Positions 12,513 through 24,164 of a DNA stretch of 64,000 nucleotides are shown here, in pieces. The notes beneath the pieces are model-generated. The model was not told where the DNA came from. It searched no databases and worked only from the letters and a program-made list of their open reading frames with translations. The stretch's first letter is position 1. Each line of letters opens with the position of its first letter. Made by a program: the position numbers and the translations under genes. This DNA comes from Eucalyptus grandis (Eukaryota; Streptophyta; Magnoliopsida; Myrtales; Myrtaceae), in contig NC_052613.1 of the NCBI RefSeq assembly GCF_016545825.1, positions 50,946,112 through 51,010,111 on the forward strand, given 5' to 3'.

Positions 12513-15500
12513 CTATGTGATAATAAGCAAGTTATTCTCATATCCATTGTTATGAACAATTGGCCGCAATGGATCGATCCTCCATGTTCCATCAACTATG
12601 AACTTTATCTGCATCAGGAAGACCACGGAGGTTGTGAAGCTTGTCCAGAGATGGCAACTGCTTGTAATTTTAGACCGTCTTAGACTAAACTGAGAGAAGA
12701 CCTACCTCATATCTTCCAGGATACAACTTGAGGCACACGGAGAAAGCTCCGGTGCTCGACTTCTCCATCTTTCTCTGCAATGAAGCACATTACTCTACAG
12801 AGCATCATTTAGAGAAAGCTACTCTTATGTATGAACCACAGAACATAAATCTAAAAGCATGAAGTCTGAAGAACTTCTCGACTCATATAAAGTGGATCCT
12901 GACCCCCTTTCTTTTAACCAGTGCACATGACGGGATAATATGCGCATTGGCGAGGATTAGTCGAGTTGATATGTTTAGATCCAATGTTAAGACCAAAACG
13001 AAACTTTCACAGAGACAAAAAGAAGAAACATTATTAAGTTAAATTTGTTAAGACGCCAAAGGCTTGAAAATCACCGATGCTTCAAACAAAAGGTTGACTG
13101 TGCGAAAAGGGGCAGGATGGACCAGACATGCATTGACCGCACAGATAATAACATCCTACAAAAATGCTTTGCGCTCCTACTCAGCATGGATGAAACAACA
13201 ATTTAATAAACTTGAAAATTATGAGTAACAAAGATCAATCCATGTGCCTGATTCACTCGATATCATCCCATCTGGGTGCAAAGGATATGAAGCCATGAGG
13301 CATTTTCATGGCCAGGGTACCAAACTTCCACAAGCAAAACTGAAATGTAAAACTCATATATATGCCACAACTAGAGCTCCACGGGCATTATACCATGCTA
13401 TTGCAGGTAGATTCTAATTTGACTGCCTATCACATCTGCAACGATTTGAATACCAGTCCATACTAGCTTTGAACAAGACATAGAAATGTCACATTTTAAG
13501 TGAAGCGATACTTGCAAAGTACCAAACTTCTCTCGTTTCACAATCTGCTCTGTAAAGTCTCATTTTTGACAATTTACATGCATAGTTTGACAGTTCTAAT
13601 AAAATACCCAGGCCGTCCAATTAAGCACAATAAATTCTGAGATGGCTCAAATTGATTGTCTTGATCTACAAACTAATTAGAAAAATCATGATGTAATAAA
13701 TGCCCAAGTGTCCCTCCTGATACTTTTAAATGTTTATGAGGCAATTCTCCTAGGAAACTTAAGTGTCTGGTGGTTTTGTCAATTGAGTCATTATCCTAAC
13801 AAAATGTTCCACTTCTCTGGAAATGCCTCAGTAAAATATTTTTAAAATGACATAAAATTTGCATATAAGTTCAATAATTAGCTCATAGATGATGTCTGCC
13901 TACTCTGATTCAGTAACTTTCATTCATATATTCATAAAGAATTTTCGATTTTGATAACTCCAGTAGCTAAACTGCTCAAAGCAAATATACGGTGCAAGCA
14001 AAAAGTTCGCAACAGAATTTCACAACTACTCCAAAGTTTACCATGAACTACATAGATCCCAACGATGAAAACTAACCTGGGTGGCCCAACCATCAAATGA
14101 CCCAGCTAAAAGCACCTCTGTGGCTGAATTTGGCCAAACTACGCAAGCCGTCCGAAGAAGTCGTAGAGCTCTACAAGCATTATCAATCCTCCTCTGTTTC
14201 TCTTCTGCAATCTTGCGAGCATCACTGAGTAACAGGAATTGAAAAGGTTATTGTCTAGGATCATGAAAAAGGAAAAATCTGTCAGCTGAAGAGAAATTTA
14301 GCTCACATTATCGCCAGAGACATCTTTCCTTCAAGAACAGCTAACTTTGCACGCATAGAACGCAATTTGTCTTTGGCATTCATGATCTCATTTTCTTGAA
14401 ACTCCCAAGCATCAGAAAGTTTTTGCAGGTCATCGGCGACGCTCTCCAGATTCTGCAAAAGAAAAACAATGCATGACAAAAATGAAATGGAGATCTGGAA
14501 AGATAGATCATCTTGCTCTGGAGATGCTTCCTCACAATATGAAGAGCCCATAATATCACTCAACCTAGGAAACATAAGTCATTGAAGTGAAAATTCAGTC
14601 CATTCACTTGGAGAAATGAGGTTGGCTCTCACTGACTGCACTTGAGCCTTCATAAGTACCTTATAAAAATGATTAATACTAATGCATTTCATTTCATAAC
14701 AAGTGAGTCTGCCATTTGAACAGAAGAAAAGCTGATGTTGACTGCACTACATGCACCTTTCCACTACAGATCAAGTGAAACTATCTACAATCTTAGAATC
14801 ATACAAAAACAAAGAAACTTGCTCCTATTGCCATATAGATGAAGCTCAGTAGCTCACATAAGAATGTTTGAGCCATAGAATACACCTAGCTCGAGACCAT
14901 TTCAGCGAACTATCCATTGATGTACCCGTTGCAGTACCATGCTACAACAAGCTAGATCAGTTCAACAAGTGCATGTGGATGACAGATGAAACAAGCATTT
15001 CATGAAAGATAGCTGGGTGTGTAAGCCTGTCACGTGATTATTAATCTCCACCACAACTGCAGTATTCCAGAAGCAATATTTATGAAGTTGTGAGAACTTA
15101 TGCACGGATGAGAACAGAAAAGCTTATGTACAAAAAGAGCACCGTATTGTAATTACTCACCTCCTGTTCATCCGTGGTAGAATTAGATCTCAAGGAACTA
15201 AGCACAGATGAAAGCTCCAACTCTAAGTGCTGAAGTCGATCCTTTATGAAATTGTGATTACCTTCTCCAGCAGAAAAGTTAGACTCTTTCTGTCTATCCA
15301 TAGGACCACCATTTATCTCTCTCAATTTAAGAATATCACTTTTTCTGAGCTCCTTTTCTTTATCGACTCTATTTGCTGTGACGTCTATTTCAGCAGCTGC
15401 AGATTGCACCAAAGAGAAAGTGACATTAACTTACAATAAAAGGCAAGAACCTGACCCAAATTCCCACCTCAAAACATTAGGTAGCACACCTTCAAAATCT

Positions 15501-18500
15501 GGATTTACACATCCGATCCTCTGAGAACTCCACGTTCTCCATGTATCTGGCTGAAGCAAGTTTCTTGAAATATGAACATTTGAGGGAGTCCAGTGTTGAC
15601 GGAAATTTCTCCCTGTCTCATTGATGATATCCTTGGAGTTTAATGAGGTGGATTCGCTGCTACTTTCACATCTAGCAACTGTCTTTTACAAGATAACATG
15701 CATAAACAAGAAATTTTAGAACCTTATGGATACACAAAAGCATGCCTTTAGAAATGAAGAGCCTCCTATTGAAATTCAGAGCAGTTCAAAGTTATGACAT
15801 TATACAACCTCAAAGACATTCTGGCAAGCAATTTCACTAGCACATTTAATTGTGCATTGATTCATCATAAGAAAACATGGAAGAAGGAAATCATGTCATA
15901 CCCAAAACAATATCTTACTAGATAAAAATGTCAATATAATGAATCCACAACCAAAATCGACATACTTCATCAGCTTGAGTTCTGCCAAGCCAATCATCTC
16001 TAACATCACTTCCCTTCCCTCTCAATCCAACACCAAATGTCATATCTCTCTCTTTCTCCAACCGACTCAATATGCCTTCTATTCCAGACTTATCCTCGGA
16101 TAAAGATCCCCTGCAGTAAGAGATAGTGCTGATCATATTAATTGTTTGTCCAGCTTTCCAAGCTCGTGGAAAATTATTAAAATGTTGAAATGTACATTTG
16201 AGACGGTTGAGAAGATCACAACCTATATTCTGTACGAAAAGAAAAACAGTAGAAGTGGATAAAAAGATTGAAAGACGCAACTAGCTCAAAGAACGAAAAT
16301 CCACCAGCTAATCTAATGAGATTAGCAGACCATTTGGATCCAACAAAATATATAACCATTCATGATACTGCATCTTTTTCTAATGCTATAAGTAAAAAAG
16401 GGGCAAATAAAGTAGTGCTGTACAATTTGGAAATTTCAAATATTCACCTGCAGGCATAATAGATGCTAACAACCCCTAAACAGAATCTCTTCTACAGTAA
16501 ATCTGTGTTTTAAGTCCTAAATAAACATGAACCAAATTCCGTTGGATAAACTGTGGCTGTATGACTTGAACATTATTAACAGCTTCTTTGGATAGTTTGA
16601 GGAGTAGAGAATGACCCTCAGGCTAGTTTGATCTGCTTGGGCAAAATAGCCCCGTAACTTCGGGAGAAGGGTGCCTCCTCACAAAGGGGGTCGCATGACC
16701 GTGCCCGGGTGACTATGTACCAAAAACACAGGTCTCCGCAAAGTCGTAAGACCATGTATGGGGGCTGACACCTGCCTGGTCTGTTTCCCTCTCGACGATG
16801 AAGCTTATTCCCCATCGTCCCATCGTCTCATTGGCCAACCTTGACCACGCAGCTGTTTAATAGAACACCAAACACCTTCTAATCCTATGGCATTGGCTTA
16901 GTGGTTCACAGGACTGGTAAGTCAGTTCTCCATACTCCATGCAAACAATCTTATCTGGACCAAATGTTTGGGTTTTGACCCACATCCTAGTTGATTCATA
17001 AGTTAATGGAATAGTTCATTTTTCCTAGAATATAAGGGTCGCATTCTTCATCATCCATTTGTTCAAAAGAAGCCATGATTATCAGTAATGGTAGCGCTCC
17101 CGTGTTTCCCAAATTTCATCACCTAAGCCACCCCTCATTCATGTCTTGAAGAAAGCTCAAAGGACGATGGTTTCTGTCAATCAACAAAGTTCTAACTACC
17201 CCACTTCTGTCGCTTTTGGGCATCCCAAGGCCAATGCTCCAAATTGTGGGGTTTGGCAAGGGTTAAACATATGCAACCTTAACCCTGCTTTTGCAGAGAT
17301 GCTATCTCCATGATCTGAACCTATGACCTCTAGGTCACCATAGAGAAACATAACTATGATTCCATGTCACTAATGAGTTATCTAGAATTATATCCATGCT
17401 CTGGTTATTCATGTGAGGTGTTTTTCTGCTTTGAAAAAAGAAAAAAAAAAATCACTAGAAGACACCTCATTTCCCATATCACTTATAGTTAAAACCTATC
17501 CATTATTCTTTTGGGGGGGAAAAAGTTCAGGAAGTTTCAAAAATTCATTGTCACAGTTGTGATGCTGACAAAGGCTAAACACACACTTGCTCATGTTAAT
17601 AATACAACATGATATCGGCTGATTGACAAAAGCAAATGTCAATGTCTCTTTGAATTTTCAAAACTAGGAACTTGGGAAGTGATAGATGACAATAGATTGC
17701 AACTTAGAGAAGATGCAGGCGGGAGAGGAACAGTGGGTTTTCTGCTAACAAAGGAGACTGGGATGAAAACACTTCAGGATAATGGAAGAACAAGATCGAC
17801 ACAACTGCAGACTTGCATATTAAAATTCTAATCTGAAGCCTCTCGCTGGCCACATAAAATTGATATAAACACTTTCCCCAGCTTAATGTCCCTTTTTTAT
17901 TGTGTGCTCTAGATATAGAAATAGCACGCAACGCCAATCTAGAATCCTCTCAAACTTTGCAAGGGCTACAGAGCATGCGAGATATATAAGAGAAAAAAGA
18001 ATTGTTAGCTATAGAAATCACGAAAGAATCTCACACTGATCCACAGGACGAAGAAACTGAGCCAGAGATATCAGAAGAAAATGGAGAAACCCCCGTGCTG
18101 CCGTTGCCCTCCAAAGCTAAGCTCTCCTGATTTATAATAAGCCTTTCTTGAAGTACCCCGTAGTCGAAATCGTCCAAATTCGCAGACCGGAAATCCCGAA
18201 AGTCGCAGTCATCCTGAACCCCGCTTTCGTCCTCGCCATCCAAATCCCAGCCCAACGAAAGCCACCCACCTTCCCTCAGAATAGCTTCGACCAAATCCAT
18301 CCTCCCCGCATCAATCAGCTGTTTCTTGGTGGGGAACAAGTCGGGGTTCCCAGAATCCCTCATGAACTCAAAAATCTCAGCCTCCAAATCCCAATCCCCT
18401 TCCCCTTCCTCTTCCTCCACCCCCTCGCAAACCCAGAAACCCCACGAACGGCACGACGTTTCCTCCTCCCGAAATCAGGTATCCCCGGCAGCGAACCGCT

Positions 18501-18674
18501 CTTCGAAGGCGAGGCCAGGTTCAGCGTCAAGACCTCCGCCGCCCGAGCTCTCCTCCCGGTCCTCGCGTCGAAAACGAAGAGGACGACGGGAGGCGGATAA
18601 GCGGGAGCGCCGGCGTCTAGGAAGAAGCGGCGCAGGAGGAGGAGGTGGGGGGAAGCCGGATTGAAGGAGAGCAT
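12513..18674 (-). CDS. PTST2: PROTEIN TARGETING TO STARCH 2 (CBM48 and coiled-coil), exon 1 frameshifted
   Basis: In Arabidopsis this plastid stroma protein binds malto-oligosaccharides and hands them to starch synthase 4 to start granules. There are eight minus-strand exons: 18674-18035, 16110-15966, 15682-15490, 15396-15161, 14452-14307, 14224-14077, 12774-12706 and 12608-12513. The body opens with WDLEAEIFEFM and PTKKQLIDAGR, which is typical of PTST2/FLO6. Long heptad-rich coiled coils follow (LQHLELELSSVLSSL; NLESVADDLQKL through IAEEKQRRID). A complete C-terminal CBM48 closes the protein: VVWPNSATEVLLAGSFDGW, LKLYPGRYEIKF, VDGTWRIDPLRP, NNLLII. Trp in FDGW and in DGTW are the likely glucan-contact residues. 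The transit peptide starting MLSFNPASPH at 18674 is in a different frame from the body. One extra G in the G5 run at 18420-18424 would join them and give 557 residues. A second ATG at 18747 shares the body frame but meets a TGA at 18477-18475. Intron 1 (1.9 kb) contains a plastid rRNA fragment and a SINE. Confidence 0.9.
16641..16777 (+). pseudogene. Nuclear insertion of plastid 23S rRNA fragment (NUPT)
   Basis: The stretch reads as plastid 23S rRNA with scattered changes. Recognisable strings include CCCGTAACTTCGGGAGAAGG, CTCCTCACAAAGGGGGTCGC, ACCAAAAACACAGGTCTCCG and CAAAGTCGTAAGACCATGTA, followed by GGGGGCTGACACCTGCC. It lies in PTST2 intron 1, antisense to that gene. Small deletions against my memory of the plastid gene (for example around CATGACCGTGCCCGG) mark it as a decayed nuclear copy and not organelle contamination. 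It is not functional rRNA. Confidence 0.88.
17212..17345 (-). mobile_element. Degenerate Au-type SINE in PTST2 intron 1
   Basis: On the minus strand there is a B-box-like GGTCATAGGTTCAGATC, then GCATCTCTGCAAAAGCAGGG and TTAAGGTTGCATATG, then CCCTTGCC and ACCCCACAAT with GGAGCATTGG. This order matches the Au SINE family as I know it. The ends and the target-site duplication have decayed beyond recognition. Confidence 0.6.
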
Positions 18675-19653
18675 GGTTCAGGCATTTCGTCGAACAGCTG
18701 GTGCGCGAGCTGGGACAAAATGGGAGAGCCGAAACGGTACTGGCCACAAGAAAAAGCGCGCGCGAGAAGCAAAGCGAGGAGATGGGAAGGAGGGAGGAGA
18801 GAGTGTACTACAAAACAAAGGCGAGAGCGAGTGGGGCAAGCAACGAACCAATGCTGCGGAAAAGCGTGACAACTAATTAAGGCACCGTGGGACGTGCGTG
18901 CGGGGGGCAGAAGTCACGAGTACGTGTAATTGATTAACTAAATTGACTTAAATTACTTAAAAGAGATCGAAGCCTTTTCGTTATCTGTCTGGACTGGAAG
19001 CGGATAAGAAAAACCCCTGAAATGGAAACACTTGCTAAATATAACATATTATAAACTAATTCGATTTTGAAAACAGCAATTACCATGGTAGGAGAGAGAT
19101 TAGCATATTAATTGCTAAACTTTCACAATTGTGGCACGTTAAGTCCCTTCGAAGTGTTCGTTAAGAAAATCCACCACAACAAGAATAAATAATTGATTTA
19201 CAATGTCATGATCACTTGTTAACATTTACATTAAGGGTGATCGATTTCATATTTCGAGGTTGGTAGGATTATCTATATTGTCGGATTAGATATCCAATTT
19301 TTAGAATTCGAAACCAATCTTATTAGCTTTGGAATTGGGTCAGATTCTAGGGTCAACTTAGGAACTGGCTTAATTTTTGTTTTATTTTTTGGTGTATTCC
19401 TTGAAATAATAAATTTTACGTATTAGTTTTATGATCAAAAGCTTAAAACCTAGATGATGGTTTAAAGGCAGATCGTTATTTGTTGTAATTGCATGACCAA
19501 TATACTAGTTGAATTATCTAAAAAGAGGGGACAAAATGTCTCTCTTTGAAAGTGCATATCCAATGTTCAAAACCACGATACTAAGCAACTAAAATCACCT
19601 CAAAACAAACATAATTCTAAGCAACGGGAGAGATATAGAGAGTGAGAGACTAA
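18675..19653. other. PTST2 upstream region; no other gene
   Basis: GC-rich purine-heavy DNA next to the PTST2 start (to about 18900) gives way to AT-rich DNA. About 19231-19420 has repeated GGAATTGGGTC / GGAACTGGCTT-like words after TTAAGGGTGATCG, resembling the subterminal part of a hAT-type transposon. No matching second end was found. Confidence 0.4.
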
Positions 19654-20230
19654 GGGCCTGCATGTTTTTATTCCTAAAAAAGTGTTCTTTGTTTTTTTGT
19701 TCTCGAACAAAAAAAGAAAAAAGAGCAATGCGTTTAGTTGCGTTTTTGTTTTTTTTTTTTGTTCCCAACACAAAAAGAACAAAAAAAACAAAAAAAAAAC
19801 TTACTTGTTTAAACAATTTTGAAAAACGTTTCTTCTTCTCTCTCTTCTTCTTCTCTTCTTCTTTTTTCTTCTTCTTTTTTTCTTTCGCGGTCGCCGGCCT
19901 CGGCCATGGCCGGTGACCCGGCCGTCGAGGGCGGCGACCTCGCCCGTCGAGCCCCCCCCCCGTCGGCCATTGGTCGCGGAGGCGGCGACCGCCGAAAAAA
20001 GAAAAAAAAAGAAAAAGAAAGGAAAAAATGAAAAATGAAATAAAAATATTAAAAAAAAAAAGAAACAAAAAAAGAATAAAATGCAATTACCAAACGTGTT
20101 TACGTTCATTTTTTATTTCCGAACAAGTTTACCAAACGCGTTTTTTTATTCAAAAATTGTTCTAACAAACACTTTTTTTTTTATTTACTTCCCGAACAGA
20201 AAAAGAACAGAAATAAAAACATACGCGCCC
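19654..20230. mobile_element. Tourist/PIF-Harbinger-type MITE, 577 bp
   Basis: The terminal inverted repeats start GGGCCTGCATGTTTTTATT on the left and GGGCGCGTATGTTTTTATT on the right (reverse complement). A TAA target duplication lies on both sides (19651-19653 and 20231-20233). Both the 3-bp TAA duplication and the GGGCCTG start are typical of Tourist elements. The interior is a near-palindrome of A/T runs around a GC-rich core (CGGCCATGGCCGG). No transposase is present. Confidence 0.82.
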
Positions 20231-22396
20231 TAAGCAACTGGTGAGCAAAGAACAAACCCAAACCTCGTGTTGATTAAGGTACAACTGGTGAGTAACGAAT
20301 GAGAGAGAAGGAGAGAGTAAGACAAAGTCGTGAAATGAGCAATTAAGCAACAAGCGAAAGAGAAAGAAAGAGTGCAACAGATTCGTCAGGTGAAAATAGA
20401 GAAAGAGGAAGAGGTTGCAGCAATGGGTCTAAAAGATAGAAATTAGGGTTATTCTTGATTCGGTATAGGGTTTTGAACCTGGAATCAAAATTGGTTAAAG
20501 ATGATTTCAAAAATTTAGAAAGAGAAATCAGCCGATTCAATTCGGTTTCTAGGTTGAACCACACCAAATACTTAGTTCTAAAGTACATACCTTATAAACT
20601 TTTCACATCATTAAAAGAAAGTAAACCAATTGTCTAATGGCAATGTCAAAAGCCTTGCACAATCTCATCAGATGATGTTTCTTTTTCCTTTTTGGTCGGA
20701 CATCGGGCGATATTTAATTCAACTAGTCATATCTTTGATTCAAACCATCTTGATTCTTCCAATTGACATGGTTACTCTCTTTCTCTTCCCATGTTTCTTC
20801 TAATCGATTCAAACTATTTTGTTTCTTCTAATCGATAGACATGGCTATCTCAATGTCTGCAATCACAACAGCAAAAAGTGGCCTCGATGCTAATAAGAGA
20901 ATATAAGCAAAGTGCCCAGAATCAAATTTAAATGTTATCCAGAAGTTCGGCTATTGATTCTTCTTTTGCCCCCATATGCCCTTTTTATCAACCGAGAAAC
21001 CGTCGGCAGCACGGACTGGACTCGGACACGTCACGTATCCAAGGCCGTGAGTGCAAATCCATCGGACGGGACGCGCTGGGCCGTGGAATTGGGAGCGAAG
21101 GAGCGTGGTCGGATGCGTGGGGACGAGATTCCCGCCGGGTCTTTTTGACGCTAGCGACGAGATGGCGACACCGCCTGAGCACCTGGAGAACCGTGGCGCA
21201 GGCCTCCCTTTGGATTCGACCGGCTCCGGATCTCGGAGCTCATTATCAGCCCCCGATTCGCCTGATGATTCGGGCAAGACGACACCCGTGCAGTCACGTG
21301 GCCGACGGTCCCCCACCACCCCCGTCCCGGCGTCGTCGGTCGCTACTAATCGTGACGGAATGCGTGGCGATGGGATCTTTGTAAACGGAGGAAACGGAAC
21401 GAAATAATGGGAATTAAGCGATTATTGTAAGTTCCGACGGCCAAGGAGAATCGCCGTGCTTATGTTTCACAGATTAAGATGGCATCACTTTGTAAAATTT
21501 ATTATTAAGAAAGCACATACCATTATTTCATGGACAAAGATGGTTGCGATATTTCTTGATTTGAAACGATGTTCTTTGACAATTGACGTTAGACTTCGAT
21601 CAATGGATGGACCTAAGCAAAATTTTTAAGTCTAACAAGTGAGCAGGTTGGACTAAGTAAAATTTAGTTGCTTTACGACGAAACGACTCGAACTTCAATT
21701 AGTGAGTTGCCAAGATTGCTCTTTGAATGCACCTTGTGTCCAAAGTGCACAAAGCGAGGATCGGATCCTGTAGTGGTTTTGATGGAAAAACCATGAAGAC
21801 TTGTATCCTAATAGTTGCCGTCGATAAGTTTTCCTAATTCCGTGCCGCCAAGCATTAAATATTTTTAGATTTACGACTTCTTTTAACTCCAACTACATCC
21901 ACTGAGATCATTTCACCTGCACATAAAAATACTTCTTCATATGCTCAAGAACCAATATGTATTGGTTCATGATTTTCAACATGTACTCTACTTCTAATTT
22001 ATGCTAGAGATATCGTCTAAGTCGAGAAATGAATTGATTTTTGCGCTAAAAACGAAAGATTCAATTCGCAGAAGATTAGTTTCTTCATATGCATTATATG
22101 CGTGCTCGTATTCAAGTTGGATTCGGATGATTTATAATAAGGAAATGTGGATATGAATTCCAAAGTAATGATAGCTCTTCCATAAAAAGTGTAATATTTG
22201 GCTAGTGGCCCCAAAAGAAGAAAATAAAGAAGTTGAAAAGTCAATAAAGTAAAAGGAGGGCAGGACACTCGGCTAAATAGAAGCTGAGAGCTCCCTCGAC
22301 CAAAACGAAATAAAAGAAGAAGAAAATAAAGGGGAATAAAGGAAATGGGATTTGGTATGTGCATGCCGTGGATGTCTTGCCAAGTTGACTTGACTC
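20231..22396. other. Intergenic; GC-rich patch at about 20990-21410, no supported gene
   Basis: Overlapping open frames on both strands at 20912-21407 come from the GC-rich patch. They have no recognisable domain, and I do not call a gene there. The rest is AT-rich. Confidence 0.4.
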
Positions 22397-24164
22397 TGTA
22401 ATGTATTGCCCGATAGGAGATTAAGCCCTTCCTTCGTCCAATCGAAAGTATTTTTCGGGTTTAAGGCTCAAATTTAGAATTTTAAGGAAATTGAGCGGCA
22501 AAGTCCGATTTTTGAATCGTTAAGCCGCGTGTTTTTGTAGAAATGATCATTTAGGGCATTGTGAAGCCGTGAGATTTCCCGGATTGTAATTTGAGATTAC
22601 AATTGCCCAAGACAAAATTTCAAAGTTTCCTACGCGCAGTAAATAGTGTGCATCCAACAGCTTCGGGCCCATATTTTGTCGACTTTGGCTCAATTTTGGG
22701 ACGGTTAAGTTAGGATTATTGTAGTGTGTATGAAGGGTATTCTATTGACTATAAATACATTCGGAACGGGATTCATAAGAGAAAGTTATTGCGTAATCAA
22801 ATTGTGTGCCAAAACTCCGCGTTGCAGACGGCTTGAATAATCGCTTTGGGTATGCGATTTGTTAGCGCGTAGGAGTTGTTTTGTTAGCGTTAAGGCATAA
22901 TTTAATCGCTTCGTAGTTAGGATAGATTTTTATTTGATTTTAACATTATTCCTCGATTATTTAATAGGGCCGTGAGTTTGACGATACGAGTATCGTTTGT
23001 CGTTTGGTCGTAAGTGATTAGGTGAGTGGTACTATATCTTTTTTGAATTTGTAAAACTCACGTTTTGAAAATGCTATGGGTTATATATATTATGAGTTGT
23101 GAAAGGGTATTGTTATTGCATAAGAACCGAATTGAGTAATTACTACTATTTGGTTGATTACATATGTTTAGAAAGCGTGTTATACAAAGTATTGTGGAGT
23201 AATATATATGAAATTATTTTGTGACTGATTTATGGAAATGTTTATGATGATTTGAGTAATGGATAGGAAATTGATAACGGGCTATGTGTTATTTACTTGG
23301 TTTATGATGTTGATTTTTGGATTGATTTTGCTAGTGTTGGAGGATAATTGTTTATGCTCAATATGACCGCGAACCCGGTTAGGGGTTTTTGGGTATGCAT
23401 ATCAAGTTTAACGTTTAAGATATTCCTTTAGGCCGAACCACTGGTTTTGTAAGTGAAGATCTTGTCAAGTGGAGAATCTTGATTGTCTTGTCATTAGGCG
23501 TTGTCTCGTGATCATAGTAGAGTATTGAGCAATAAATTAGTCAATGGATGGATTATTGATGTGTGATATTTTGTTAAGATTATTCAATGGACTTGACAAT
23601 TCAACTTGAATTCTAATGCTGATTTAAACGAGTTTTTCATATTGGTATAAAGCCTGGATAATAAGAAATAACTCTTATATGATTCGATAAATATTTTATA
23701 TATTAAGTTTGAGTTATGAAATTTTGGTATTGCTTTGTATACATGCATGGTGGTTGCTCGATCTGCTTATAAGATATGTACTACTCACATGAGCTGTTGC
23801 TACTCATTCCACTCGTTCTTTAATCTTTTCACGTTTTTTGGTTAGTGGCAAATAGAGCAAGAGCATCGTCGGTGGAACTTTTGGGAGTGCTATTTTTTGG
23901 TATGGCTTAAGAAAGTGGTATACTCAGTTATTAGTAGTTGTTGGATTGGCTGAATTGTAGTTGTAAATATTCTTTTTGTGGATTTATAGAACCTCTAATA
24001 TTGTGACCACTATATGTATATATATTTTAAGATATATATATATATATATACGTACATATGTACGTATATGTTGATATCAACTTGTTAGTTATATTTGAAG
24101 CTGCATCCTTCATGTGGATGAATGGTTGTATCATTCTCATTATTTTGTGGTTTTGGGTGTTACA
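22397..24164 (+). mobile_element. Candidate solo LTR of a Ty3/Gypsy-type retrotransposon
   Basis: The block runs from TGTAATG (22397) to TGTTACA (24158-24164), a TG...CA layout of about 1.77 kb. It has a TATA-like GACTATAAATACATTCGG at about 22749-22766 followed by low-complexity leader DNA, and it ends with GTGGTTTTGGGTGTTACA. No gag or pol sequence follows. Flanking bases (GACTC and AAAAG) do not form a target duplication, so the borders and even the LTR nature are tentative. Confidence 0.4.
24011..24070. repeat. (TA)n tract with palindrome
   Basis: An alternating TA run is followed by the palindrome CGTACATATGTACG. It lies inside the candidate LTR. Confidence 0.9.

Noticed and set aside
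16880..16960. tRNA-like stretch with GGCTTAGTGGTT
   Set aside because: No cloverleaf could be drawn and there is no B box at the right distance.
19595..20109. Phe/Lys-rich open frames up to 163 codons
   Set aside because: They are translations of the A/T runs of the Tourist-type MITE.
19231..20600. hAT element interrupted by the Tourist-type MITE
   Set aside because: Subterminal-like words occur on both sides in opposite orientation, but neither a matching right terminus nor an 8-bp duplication was found.
20912..21407. Overlapping open frames in a GC-rich patch
   Set aside because: Three frames on + and two on - are open at once, which indicates composition and not coding.
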